64,000 nucleotides of DNA, from contig NC_079364.1 in NCBI RefSeq assembly GCF_021018895.1, forward strand, positions 1,578,901 to 1,642,900. Direction: 5' to 3'. Positions 21,721-33,300 of this stretch are shown here, piece after piece (positions within the stretch are counted from its first letter, which is position 1; every line of letters begins with the position of its first letter). The position numbers and the translations under genes were made by a program. The stretch is from Seriola aureovittata (taxonomy: Eukaryota; Chordata; Actinopteri; Carangiformes; Carangidae). The notes under the pieces were generated by a model. The model had not been told where the DNA came from. It searched no databases and saw only the letters and a program-made list of their open reading frames with translations.

Positions 21721-23300
21721 ATTAACGTGTTCACCCGGGTGTTGTGTTTACATCATTGTCGATCGGCTGATAAATACCCATGTCCTTTTGACCCGGGTGT
21801 GAATGCCAGTTGTACCTTTTTCCACTGCAGACGAAGGCCTGATGTCGGCAGGTCTCAGTGGGTTTTTAGACCAGTGGAAAAGGGGCTTTAGCAAACAACA
21901 GGCAGGTGTAAGGACTTCTGAAAGTTTAGCAGTCACATTGAAGTTGGCAGGAAACTGGACACGGTACGAGCTGTTGGTCATCATGAAACACTTCCAGCAC
22001 AGATCTCCCTCTAAAACCCATAACTGTCATTTTACCATTTTATGTTTGTGCGTAAATTAAAATGTAAAAATGTGTGAACCAGTGAACTTCTCTAGTTCCA
22101 ACTGATCACTAAGCATCATTTAGAAAATGGGAAGATGCAGTTAAAAGGTTTAAAACATTTGTGTGACTTAAAAAGTGTTTGAACTTGAGTGAAACATTTG
22201 ATTGAATCCCAGAGCTTTATGAATCATAAATGTACAGAGACATAAAGAAAGAGGAGGGAGCGACTGGAGGGAGTTCAGACGAAGGCTGAGGCTCACACAC
22301 ACACACGCACACACACGCACACACACACACACACACACACACCGTCTGTGAAATCTGTAAAGGAGAAAAGTTTTGACGGCTGAAATGCGTAACCTGACCC
22401 CGCCATCAGAGGACGTTTTCATCTGCGTTTTCATTTTACGAGTCTATATGCTTATTACAGTGTCTGAGCTGATTTACAGTGTGAAAATCAAACACTTGAC
22501 TCCGGAGTCTGGTTCAGTGATGAGACAGGTGAAGGCCAGAGCAGGGCGGAGCGTCTCCACCGCCGGGCTGAAAGGACGCCCCTGGCAACAAATCCTCGCT
22601 TAAATGTGGGCAGTGATTCTGTCCTTTCCTTTAACAGCGAGGGAGAAATGTCCTTTTCAAAATACATCAACTGTTCAACAAGTAGACAAAGCTTGCCATT
22701 ATCCTCTTGTCACCTCACCTGAGCTGTGCAGTGCTGCAGCAGATAATAAGCTGCCGAGGTGCCTCTGAGTCACACTGACTCTCCGAGGTTCACGCCGAAA
22801 GTCTCTGATGATGATTCATTTTTCACCACCACTTGTCCTCCGTCTCCTCCTGGGAATCAGGAGTTAAGGAGGACCAGACAATGAGCCATGAAAGGTCTTT
22901 TGGGGTCCAGATAAAGTCAATATTCACCTTCCAGAGGAAAAGACTCGAACCTGAAGGCAGGAAGTTTGAGTTCAGCTGCTTTATGTCCATGAAATGAACC
23001 ATCACCCCCTTCACCATGTCGAGGTGAAGAGAATGTAAATTGACTTTCTAACAGAATAGAACTCATAGGACTAAACATGGACTCAGCGTCTGTATATATA
23101 GACGTATTGATACCCTTCACACACAACTAGTTCATGAGTAGATCAAACCTCAATACTCTTCTTCATGAACAGTATAGGGTTCTTACTTGTGTGACGCAAG
23201 TGCCTGTTCATCAGAGCTGAGGACTCGCTGTCACTCAGTCCGATTGCGAGGGACAGATTTCTAATATTAACGAAAGTGTCCTGTAAAAAGAACGAGCCCA
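19891..23300. other. Non-coding stretch with microsatellites
   Basis: (CA)n 21419-21476 with one interruption, poly-G(31) 21689-21719, imperfect (CA)n 22293-22342. A perfect hairpin is listed separately. No coding support. Confidence 0.65.
20641..20678. repeat. Perfect 15-bp inverted repeat (hairpin)
   Basis: GTAATCTGACCTCTC (20641-20655) is the exact reverse complement of 20664-20678, with an 8-nt loop. No TE family assigned. Confidence 0.9.
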
Positions 23301-23303
23301 TTC

Positions 23304-24305
23304 AGGTTGGAGGTCGATCAGGTTGGAGGTCGATCAGGTTGGAGGTCGATCAGGTTGGAGGTCGTTCTGGTTGGAGGTCGATCAGGTTGGAGGTCGTTCT
23401 GGTTGGAGGTCGATCAGGTTGGAGGTCGATCCGGTTGGAGGTCGATCAGGTTGGAGGTCGTTCTGGTTGGAGGTCGATCAGGTTGGAGGTCGATCAGGTT
23501 GGAGGTCGATCAGTTTGGAGGTCGATCAGGTTGGAGGTCGTTCAGGTTGGAGGTCGATCAGGTTGGAGGTCGTTCTGGTTGGAGGTCGATCAGGTTGGAG
23601 GTCGTTCTGGTTGGAGGTCGATCAGGTTGGAGGTCGATCCGGTTGGAGGTCGATCAGGTTGGAGGTCGTTCTGGTTGGAGGTCGATCAGGTTGGAGGTCG
23701 ATCAGGTTGGAGGTCGATCAGTTTGGAGGTCGATCAGGTTGGAGGTCGTTCTGGTTGGAGGTCGATCAGGTTGGAGGTCGATCAGGTTGGAGGTCGATCA
23801 GGTTGGAGGTCGATCAGGTTGGAGGTCGATCAGGTTGGAGGTCGATCCGGTTGGAAGTCGATCAGGTTGGAGGTCGTTCTGGTTGGAGGTCGATCAGGTT
23901 GGAGGTCGATCAGGTTGGAGGTCGATCAGTTTGGAGGTCGATCAGGTTGGAGGTCGTTCTGGTTGGAGGTCAATCAGGTTGGAGGTCGATCAGGTTGGAG
24001 GTCGATCCGGTTGGAGGTCGATCAGGTTGGAGGTCGTTCAGGTTGGAGGTCGATCAGGTTGGAGGTCGTTCAGGTTGGAGGTCGATCAGGTTGGAGGTCG
24101 ATCAGGTTGGAGGTCGTTCAGGTTGGAGGTCGATCAGGTCGGAGGTCGATCAGGTTGGAGGTCGTTCTGGTTGGAGGTCAATCAGGTTGGAGGTCGATCA
24201 GGTTGGAGGTCGATCCGGTTGGAGGTCGATCAGGTTGGAGGTCGTTCAGGTTGGAGGTCGATCAGGTTGGAGGTCGATCAGGTTGGAGGTCGATCAGGTT
24301 GGAGG
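23304..24305 (+). repeat. 16-bp minisatellite array (about 62 units) with 208-bp higher-order periodicity
   Basis: The unit is GGTTGGAGGTCGATCA. Variants end GTTCT, GATCC, GTTCA or carry CAGTTT or CAAT. Variant positions recur every 208 bp (13 units): GATCC at 23431, 23639, 23847 and again 24007 and 24215; CAGTTT at 23511, 23719, 23927; TTCT at 23461, 23669, 23877; CAAT at 23971 and 24179. One interval is 160 bp, so three units were lost there. Because 16 is not a multiple of 3 and no unit frame has a stop, all three frames stay open for more than 330 codons; these are not genes. Confidence 0.97.
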
Positions 24306-24701
24306 AGTTGTTGGTATTAAGAGATAATCAGCTGTGGAGGTTTGAGTGTTTGAGCTCCAGCTGTGAGCGACCTGCCTGTGACTGTGTCTGATAAACTAAG
24401 ACTTGAACCTTGAACCGACTCGGAGCAAGAGTCCAGATCAGGAGAAGCAGGGTAGAAAATGAAATGACTAACTCTCCCCTGCGGCTCAGGAGTTGTCATG
24501 GTGCCCTTCAGCAAGGCATCACCTGACAGAGCAGAGCTGCTCACTGACCAACAGCGTCAGACTGAGGCTGTTCTGATCAACCACCAGTCTGATGAAGGAA
24601 TAAATAAAGGTTAATTAAACCCCCAGAAAGAATCATGACAGTCAGCACATCACATACAATAAGACCTTCTATTTATCACACAGCTCTGTCATACCACCGC
24701 T

Positions 24702-24776
<75 letters not shown>

Positions 24777-25790
24777 ATGATGTTTACAGGCTGGCCTTGT
24801 TAGACAACGACCTTCACGGTTCCTCGGTTGCCTGTCCATGACGGCTGGCAAAACGTCCCCATGACAACCTTTAAATCAGCCCGCAGCCTCTCGTCTCACG
24901 GTCAATAAGTCACATCATCTCCTCTGCTGAGAATACAGGCTCTTTATCCCACGTTGTCAGCACCCACAAGTCTCTGCTCAAGACGTCCGCAGACCGATCT
25001 CAACATCTTTAACCCTCTTTACGCTCCCAAATATCATGTTGTCTTCAGAGCGTCATCAGTCCTCGCTGCTTTGAGCCACAGACACGTTGTTTCCTGTTGA
25101 ACTACAGCGTCAGTTCGTCCACCTGAGCCGTTTACTTCCATCCATAAAATAATAAAGTTGGAAAAGATTTGGATAGTCTCACCTTCTGCCTGGCGCATTG
25201 CTTATTCCATCTGTACGTATATCAAACGATTCTCATCCGCCATCTTTGTTGGTGACGTCAGCAGGAGGAGGCGCCGGTGGGTGAAGTCACAGCCAATCAG
25301 AGTGTCTGATTCGGAGGCTTGGCTGTGAGTTGCTCCTAAAGAAACCAGATTATTCTGAGTTTATCGTTTGGATAGAAAAGTCTTTCCCGTCTTGAGTTAT
25401 GGAGTCAGTCGTCCCATGTATCCAGGTGCAGGGCCTGCAGGTGTGGGACTCTGGGCCGAAGCATGATGCAGATAAAACACTGTCCCAAAGAAAACAACAA
25501 TAATAAGAAACAGAAACATGAACAACTTTCTATTTTATTTTCCTTCTTTGTTTTGCAAAGTTGTTTCCGAGAAAATACCTAAAGTTGTGTTTGTGTTTTA
25601 TGAGCTAATATTCCTTTACTACAGTGTTTATTGAGTCACATATATAATTAGCTGAGCTTGTGCTGAGTTTGTGACTAAAACTTTATGATATTGTAAAAAA
25701 AAATTACAACTTTATAAGGCAAAACACAAAGGCATGCAAAAAGGTGTAAATGTGAGTCTCCATCGAGACTGATACACTATTAACAACCAG

Positions 25791-25823
<33 letters not shown>

Positions 25824-27840
25824 CGCCGGCTGAGGTAAAAAATGCAAAATAAACGGCAGCAAATTAAAGCCTGCAGCTCGCCTTCATCGTCAGCCTGCAG
25901 CGGGGAAACGCATTAGGGCTCAGAGGATTGTGATGTTCTCGGAGAATTAGAATAACAATGAGAGTCAGGTTGACGTGGAATCAGGCGACAGACTCCATCA
26001 TGTCTGATGTTAATAGCCGGCAGATACTGACGCTGTGTTTGTGCTCGGCTGCTGATTTCCCCCGAGGAGCCTGAAATAATTCGGCTAATCCTGCAGCCTC
26101 CTCCATCACCGGCACGTCGCCGTCTCTCTGCTCAGGTGTGTGTTTGTGCCTGTGGGTGAAGAATGTACATTTTCAAGTACAGCCTGCGTGGGGGTTTCCG
26201 TCGAGGCGTGTGCTGTAGTTACACGCTGTAACTCCAGGGATGTGTCTGAAGTGTTGACAGAGGCCTTTTATTCTGACATGACTCCATTTGTCTCCTCTTA
26301 CGACTTTGTTTTCGGGCGTTTAATCGTGAGCTTTTCGCCGCTTTGTGTATTTCCCCCGTCAGACTCAAAACTGATCCTGTCCCAGGCTGAGGTGAGAGAC
26401 GGCAGCTCACTGAGTGTTGATGAGGGTCTCTGGAGACTCACGAGGTGCCGACATACTTCACCGAGTTCATATGCAAACTGTCTTTCTGTTATTTTCTTTT
26501 TTTTTCTGGTCTTGCCGGGAAGAAATATGAGGTTTGTAATTATTGTTTGGCTTCATCATTTTCTCTGCAGCTTGGTGGGAAAATTACCAGTCGGCCGCTC
26601 ATCTGACAAAAAAAGGTATTTTATTATAATTTGAAAAAGACACAAAAGCAACCAAGTGATTTATTCCTCTAACTCTGATAAACTTTGAACAATATTTTTC
26701 CTGTTATTCTATTAAAAGTCTAAAACCTGGAGGTAGAGTTCTGCATGCAAAACATGAAAGCTACTGAAAGTCATTTGATGTTAGTTGCATCGCACTCCTA
26801 CGCACAAGCGCACCTTCGTATCTCTGTCTGACTCAAGCAGCTGATCTGCAGAGTAATACAGAGCTTGTGATTAGTAAATACAGAGTTCTTGCAGATGTCC
26901 CTGTCCACAGCAGCTCATCACTCAGCTTCTGCACCGGTGATCCTGCTGCTTCTCATCATCTCAATCTACTTCACACTAACACACCGACTGTAGATAAGAA
27001 CCTCACACAAGTATCGCTGTAAAGCTGCATGATGTCAGCCAGTGTTTTTGCAAAGTCATCGTGGCACACTCTTTAACTGTGGAGGAAGGAAGGAGTTAGT
27101 TTATTAGTTGATCGGTTGTGGAGCTCACACACGATTGGCTGATTACAAGGCTCCTCCTCCCAGATAAAAGTTCACATATTTAGAAAAGTGACTGAGCAGA
27201 CGCTTCAGAAAACAGGCAACACATCTGGAGAACGCTGTAGCTGCTGGAAACATCTGGATGTGACATCACATGACCTGCAGCTGTTTGACGATTCCTGGCT
27301 GCGTGGGAGTTTCATCTCACGCTGGCAACAAACTGGAAATACTGTAGATAATGTATACCGTCATGCTAATGCAGCGAATGTGAAGAGGAGAGAGGCAGCG
27401 GAGGAGGAGGAGGAGAGGAGGAGGAGGAGGAGGAGGAGATAGTTAGTGAGGTTGTAATTTTCTGCTCTCTAACTGGCACTGATCAGAGCCCCCGGGACAT
27501 CACAGATACATTTGATTTAGTCATCCACACTCTGCAGAATCATCACAGGACCACGAGTGAGGATGACGGACATGTCTTCCTCTTCCCCAACAGATATATT
27601 TCACCGGTGGTGACAGATCAGATTCTTTGAGCTCATCTGATGCGTTGGACTCGGCCGAATCGATTAAGAAATTCCACCAGAATAAACGGGTCCATTCCCA
27701 AACGTCACCCTGTGCGGCAGGTGTGGACCGACTCCCTCTAAAGGGAGAAAATGTGGCACGATGTCCAGATTATCTGCTCTGTGCCTCTCTGTCTGATCAG
27801 AGTTTGTTATTGACCAGGTTTATCACGCTGAGTTAAAGGC
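24306..27840. other. Non-coding stretch with microsatellites
   Basis: (GT)34 24705-24772, (CAT)10 25791-25822, (GGA)n 27400-27439. An open frame of 164 codons at 26140-26634 has no domain, no splice logic and a T-rich hydrophobic end, so it is not called a gene. Confidence 0.65.
25239..25300 (+). promoter_or_regulatory. Promoter-like motif cluster: YY1-like, CRE, CCAAT
   Basis: Within about 60 bp: CCGCCATCTTTG (YY1-like) at about 25238-25249, TGACGTCA at 25253-25260, a GC-rich GGCGCCGG, and AGCCAATCAG at about 25290-25299. This is a classical TATA-less promoter combination. However, similar strings occur inside a dispersed fish repeat (see 31245-31400), and no downstream exon was recognised. 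Confidence 0.3.
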
Positions 27841-27949
27841 CGTCCTCTGATCTAGTATCTGTTCCGTCACGACGGACCTGCAGCAGAGTACCAGGTGAAC
27901 TGCACAGTGTTTTATGCAGTTTATTTTTTTTTGACCAAGAGTTTAGCCT

Positions 27950-28385
27950 CAGCCCACTGGGTTTGGATTTGTCTACCTGTTCTGCTTGGTCGCCCGTGTA
28001 CCGACCCTGCCTGAGTTAAAGACCCCGCCTCTGATCGCCTCCAGCTCTTCCTCAGGGATCCCGAATCGTTCCAAGGCCAGATAAGATATATAGTCTCTCC
28101 AGCGTGTTCTGGGTCTAACCAAAGGCCTCCTGCCCTCCATGAATCACCGCCTGAACACGGCGGAGGGGTATATGGAGCCATTAGCCCCTGGGACGGTCAC
28201 CCTATAGGCAAATTGGTTGCAGGGTAGAGGCCAGACTAAGAGCGAATCAGAAACCACCTGAAGATCGGCATCTCGTCCCGGATTAGGAAACCAGGACACT
28301 CTCCTGGAGCCAGACCAGCCGGACCTTTGAGCCCAGCACCTGCAGGGATACACGCCGGGTCAAGGTGTGATGGAAGCCGGGCGGC
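27950..28385 (-). mobile_element. LINE 3'-end remnant, RTE/Rex-like (minus strand)
   Basis: On the minus strand, CTGGCCTTGGAACGATTCGG and GATCCCTGAGGAAGAGCTGG correspond to the W-ERLGIP-EELE end of fish LINE polymerases. This follows CCAGAACACGCTGGAGAGAC (the R-R-RWRD- segment) with frame damage. An open frame upstream reads SGWSGSRRVSWFPNPGRD and IYPSAVFRR. It is truncated, frameshifted and inactive. The clade is assigned from memory. Confidence 0.55.
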
Positions 28386-28639
28386 GGGCAGCGAATGAAA
28401 TAAATGCATCAATGGATACGATGACTAAGAGACAGATGCTTCAACGACATCTTCACGTCATGTGTGAACTTTTCTTTCCGCTGCAGACGGACGCGTCGCG
28501 GTTGTAAATTCGTCCCTTTGATCAAAGAGTTGAGAACATTTACAGTTGATGCAGAAGTTGGCAAATGATTCCTTGAAGCCTTTAATCTGCGACAAAGATG
28601 TACTATAAATATGTTTGTGTCTAAGTGCTGTGTTTCATC

Positions 28640-28693
<54 letters not shown>

Positions 28694-29400
28694 AAGGTTA
28701 ATAGGGCTGTGTGCGGGGGCAGAGAGAGAATGAGTTTTGGATGAGTCCCATTTGTAGCGCATCATTACTCCCTGGCTCGCGGCTCCGTCCTCAGACAGGC
28801 TGATCTATAAATACAACTGGTCCGGACTCCGATGTGACGCCGCACGAGGCCGCGCTCAGAGAGAAGCACGACCGAGCGACAAGAGCTAATAAACCCACAA
28901 ACAAACAAACAAACAAACAAACAGCGCAGAGGAAAAACCGGCAGAGGGACGGGGGATATTCTGGGAAACTTAATGACTCGTCAGTTGTTTTGACTCAGCG
29001 AGCTCCATCAGTGAGAGAGCTGCTGTGTTTGACGGCAGAGCTGAGTGACAGATTGTAAAATGAACATGATGGCTCACGATGCAAATAACAGACTCACCAC
29101 ACAGCATGCACATGTCAAAACAGCCGAGCCTTTTGTTTCCTGTGTGAAACGACGGAGGTGATCGACACACTGATAAAAGCCACCGTCCTCTGTCCCAGCT
29201 GCTGTACCTTCATTTCTCTTCTCAGACTTCTGGGCTCCGTCACAAAGGAACGTTTTCACCTGCAGAAACACCTTCACACTCCTCTCTAACAAAGATAATA
29301 AAAGCATTTCCTTGAGCCTCAGCTGCAGCAACTGGCTCATCACGAGAGAAACTATTCATCCCGACCGATCAGTCTCTCCATCACAATATCATCTCTTACC
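28386..29400. other. Non-coding stretch with (GT)n and (ACAA)n
   Basis: (GT)25 at 28642-28691 and (ACAA)6 at about 28899-28922. Nothing else supported. Confidence 0.65.
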
Positions 29401-29404
29401 CAAT

Positions 29405-29910
29405 CTGAGAAACCTTGGTGTCACGTTTGATGACCGGCTCTCCTTCTCTGACTGACTGTCTCGTGTCGTGTCTCTGCTCTGTCCAACATCAGAAACACCA
29501 GGTCTCTTGGTCCAGACCTTCGTTCTCTCTCCTCTGGTGGACCTGCCACCATGCACAGTGAAACCCTTACAGATGTCCCAGAATGCAGCAGCACATCTGG
29601 TCTTCAGGTGTCACATTACTCCACTGGCTCTACCTCATATTCAAGTCCCTAACGCTGCCGTCAGAGTGACTTCTGGGTCTTGAACAATCCTTCAGCTTTA
29701 CGCTCCCTGTCAGCCTCGGTCTGGTATCACCATCCCTGCAACTCAGTCCAGACTGTTCTGGTCTGTGGGTCTGAACAAGCTCAAGTCTGTCAGAGCAGAA
29801 GACTGGTCTCCTCTCCTAACACCTCCAACACCCTGACACGTCTAATGAGCTCTTACTGTGAACTTCTTTACCTGATCTCCTTCACCTGCTGAACAGATGT
29901 AGCTCCTCCT
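29405..29910 (+). mobile_element. LINE reverse-transcriptase 3' remnant (CR1/Rex1/L2-type)
   Basis: Translation gives NLRNLGVTFDDRLSFSD, then LVQTFVLSPL, LPPCTVKPLQMSQNAAAHLV and F-CHITPL. These are the conserved stretches after the catalytic core of fish CR1/L2-like LINEs (LGVTFD--LSF; LVQ--VLSRLDYCN; QNAAARLV). Stops and frameshifts break it, so it is dead. The 3' hairpin or tail was not defined. Confidence 0.75.
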
Positions 29911-30107
29911 GCTCCGGAGCTTCAGTGACGTCCCTCATCTGTAAAATAAGTAAATGTAAAATCATGTGACAAAGGTGTAATACGTCCATGAGACTGACCC
30001 TGAAGTAACATGTTTCTTTAAGACGTAGAACTGTGAATGATTCTGTTTACCTGGATCTCACCTATTAAACAAAACAGCTGAGTCCGGCCTCTCTGCAGAA
30101 TACAGGA

Positions 30108-30146
<39 letters not shown>

Positions 30147-31240
30147 AGAGCGTCTGAAAACCTCTGAGAGAAATTGAATTACGCCGAGAGAGGATGAAAA
30201 AAAAACATTGGTTTAATAATAAAGAACAGACAATCATTGTTGGGCTGGAAAATGGATTCCATTTGTGTCGGAGGCACATTTCATTGTGAGTCAGACAATG
30301 ACTGACACAGTTCATGGTACCGAATTCATCAATTAATTTGCATCCACCTCCGTCCATTCACATCCTCCTCTCTGCTCTCTTCTTCTTCTATTGTACTCGA
30401 GGCGGCTGTGATTTTTTTTTCATGTCGTCTCTGAGCGTCACCTCTCCATTTTTAATCAATGACTTCAGGACTAAAGATAGCGCCGCGCTTCAATCCAGTC
30501 AAAGAGCCGCGGCTCTGTTATTGAATTATTCTATCAGTTTTCTGTCTCCGTCATGAAGAACACGTCCCATTGTCAGGAAATAGATTCTCATTTGGAGGAT
30601 CTACATGGGAGAGGAGGAGAAGAATGGCTCTGTCATGTCATCGCCTGCGGCCATTGTTACTTTGTCCACGTTCAGATTGACTTTAAATAGAGGATAACAT
30701 CAGAGGGCGATTCACTTTAAGGCCTCTGTCAGGTGGAAATATGATGAAGTGCAATTGTCCCCCAGTTTAAAGCAAAAATGATTTATCATTTGTCCAAAGA
30801 ACTGCTCCATTATTGTGATCAGAGGTGGTGACTGTGGCTAAATCAAGGAACTTCTTTAAAAAGAAAAGGTACAGATGTTGTAGGAAAGTGAAATACATTC
30901 ATTATTAAAGAATAAAAAAAACCTAATTCATGCAGCATTGTGTTTTTTTTAAATGTATTTGCAGTTGCAGATGAGTCGTACGTTGCATAAACTAAAAGTT
31001 AATTAGGTGAAAATCGGTCCCTCATGCAGAACAGCCACTGTGTCTGCTCTGATTGCACTTTTACAATATAAAAGTTTAATCTAATCTGTTTTATTCTATA
31101 TTTCTAATTTATATTATGCTAGCTTTTATTGCTGAGTCGACCGGATTCTTGTCCAACACATTTCATTGTACCGTTAACCTTGTGTAAACCTATACGACGA
31201 ATAACCTTGAACTCGTTTGTCTGTACGTGTCAGCCCTGTG
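29911..31240. other. Non-coding stretch, (TG)n at 30110-30145
   Basis: One (TG)18 tract. The AT-rich block around 30300-30350 with several ATTA cores might be regulatory, but there is no direct evidence. Confidence 0.6.
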
Positions 31241-31244
31241 ATAG

Positions 31245-31400
31245 ACTCAAAGACTGTAAATAAAGATGGCCGTAGCCTCTGTGACGCCACCCGCAGGTTT
31301 CTGGACAGCTCAGAGTGAGCTGCTCCTCCGTCGCCATCTTGGCACTGTGTGACTCCGCCCCTTCGCTCCCGGCTAATCCAAATTTTAACAACAGAGTCTG
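31245..31400 (+). repeat. Teleost interspersed repeat with internal CGCCATCTTGGC
   Basis: The order AAAGACTGTAAATAAAGATGG, GTGACGCCACCCGCAGGTTT, CTGGACAGCTCAGAGTGAGC and CGTCGCCATCTTGGCACTG then GACTCCGCCCC matches a repeat common in fish genomes, from memory. It carries a YY1-like and a GC-box-like motif as part of the repeat. Confidence 0.65.
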
Positions 31401-31832
31401 TTTTGGTTTGTGTGTCGGTTTGACCACGTGTCAGTTCAGCCATGTTTAAGAGTCTGTGTGAACTTTGACCCAAATGATCTAAACACGTTTCATCATGTTG
31501 TGTAGAGTTTATGGACCTACAGCACGTACAGGTGAACACCGTCACCTGCAGTGAAGACACATGGAGCCTCGGCTCGACAGAGAGGAAACACATGTAGGTG
31601 CAAAGATGAGGATTATTGACTTGAATCTCTTTGGAATCAGTCAACAGAAAATCTATTTTTATTTTCCATTTTTATAAAAGTCAAAAGGGACAAAAAAAAT
31701 GTTTCCAGCTTGTGAGATGTGGAAATGTTTGTTTTTTTTAAAAGCTGAAACTCATTTTAAAAATCACTGCTTCAAAAAAAAAAACTGTAAATGAAAACAT
31801 GATTGTTGTTGATCTCATCTCTGTGCTGTTTT

Positions 31833-31891
<59 letters not shown>

Positions 31892-31992
31892 GTGCTTACC
31901 AGGAGAAAATCGTCAGGTTGATGAGCCCACAATGACCCCCATCTCCTCACCCGGTCACCTGCTGACATGCACAGGAAAGTGGGATGGGATCG

Positions 31993-32043
<51 letters not shown>

Positions 32044-32204
32044 CTCATTCTCAGGTTTATCTTGTTGTGATTTCCTGGATGTTATGGCCTGATTTTGATG
32101 ATAACAGCCCTCCGTCAGCAGTCTGCAGAAAAACCTCCTATAAGCATTTTTGCCCCTTTGGTACCAAGTGAGCTTCAACAGACTCTCCCCCACCACACAC
32201 GCAT

Positions 32205-32270
<66 letters not shown>

Positions 32271-33300
32271 TTTTGTGGATGCTGCTATATATTAAACTTG
32301 ATTAGTTTCCTGATCTCTGCCGCTGGTTGTTCTCCACATTTCAGCTGCTTCTAATGAAACTGAATTAAAAACTAATTTATTGCAGCTCAACAGCTGAAGT
32401 TTACATTAACTGTTTGCTTTTAAAATGTTATTCAGAGGAAACACACAGGCCTTCATTAAAACAAATGCAATTAAAAACCTCCAAACAAAAACCTTTATTT
32501 CTAATTCTCCCTGTTTTAAATTCATGTATTTGATTGTATCTTAATCTTATTAAGACGCCTGATTGTTTCCTGTTCGCTGCTGTTTTCTCTTGGTCATAGA
32601 GAATCTGTCATAATGTAGATTATGCAGCATTTTAATCACTACGATAAAGTTTTTCTCATCACTGTTCAACTGCTTTTAGATTAACACACACACACACACA
32701 CACCACCTGTGCATGTGGACAGGTATATGTGTGTGTTGCAGCGGCCCCCTGCTGTGCCTGTAAACAGCTGTTGATGGATCTGAGGAGCAGCAGTAAGTGG
32801 AAGGTAAACACGCTGCTCGCCGCCTGATGGAAGACTTGTTATCCACACTGGAGGCCGATGGAGACGCCTCCTCCCCGTCCCTCCTGAGTGTCTGTGCGTC
32901 CTCTCTGTCGCTCGCCTCTTCAGTCGACGCTGATGTCAAACATTCAGCTCGGAGTCTGATCAGAGAGAAACTTGGACTCTCTCTCTCTGGCTGAGCCGCC
33001 TCGGTCATTTACTCGGCTCAGCGTTCGGTCGACTGAGGAGAGAGTGAAGGAGATTTATGGCTGATGTCAGTCTGTTGCTCATATTTGCAGTTTTGTAGTC
33101 TGAGTCTGTAACTACTCGAAGCTCGTGAGGATCAGAACGAAGACCGGCAGGTGAATCCAGAGCTGGAGCTCCTGGATCAGCTTCTTCTTCACCTCAACGG
33201 TTTACAGCACCTTCTTCATCAGTGACGCTGCACTGATCCACCTGTCAATCATCCACTCCATCCCGCCTTCACCTGTGAGCAAGACCCCGAGACACTCAGG
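31401..33300. other. Non-coding stretch with clustered dinucleotide tracts
   Basis: (TG)25 31837-31887, (GT)23 31996-32041, (CA)31 32206-32268, (CA)9 32684-32702. The opposite-sense tracts can pair. No coding support. Confidence 0.7.

Noticed and set aside
23276..24391. Open frames of 371, 337 and 334 codons on the plus strand
   Set aside because: All three come from a 16-bp tandem unit without stops; the same peptide appears in every frame, so they are not evidence for a gene.
26140..26634. 164-codon plus-strand open frame
   Set aside because: No family resemblance, no splice context, and its end is driven by T-rich DNA; chance openness is more likely.
28409..28765. Minus-strand frame with His/Thr repeat
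   Set aside because: Caused by the (GT)n tract at 28642-28691.
31831..32295. Cys/Val and His/Thr repeat frames
   Set aside because: Translations of (TG)n and (CA)n tracts.
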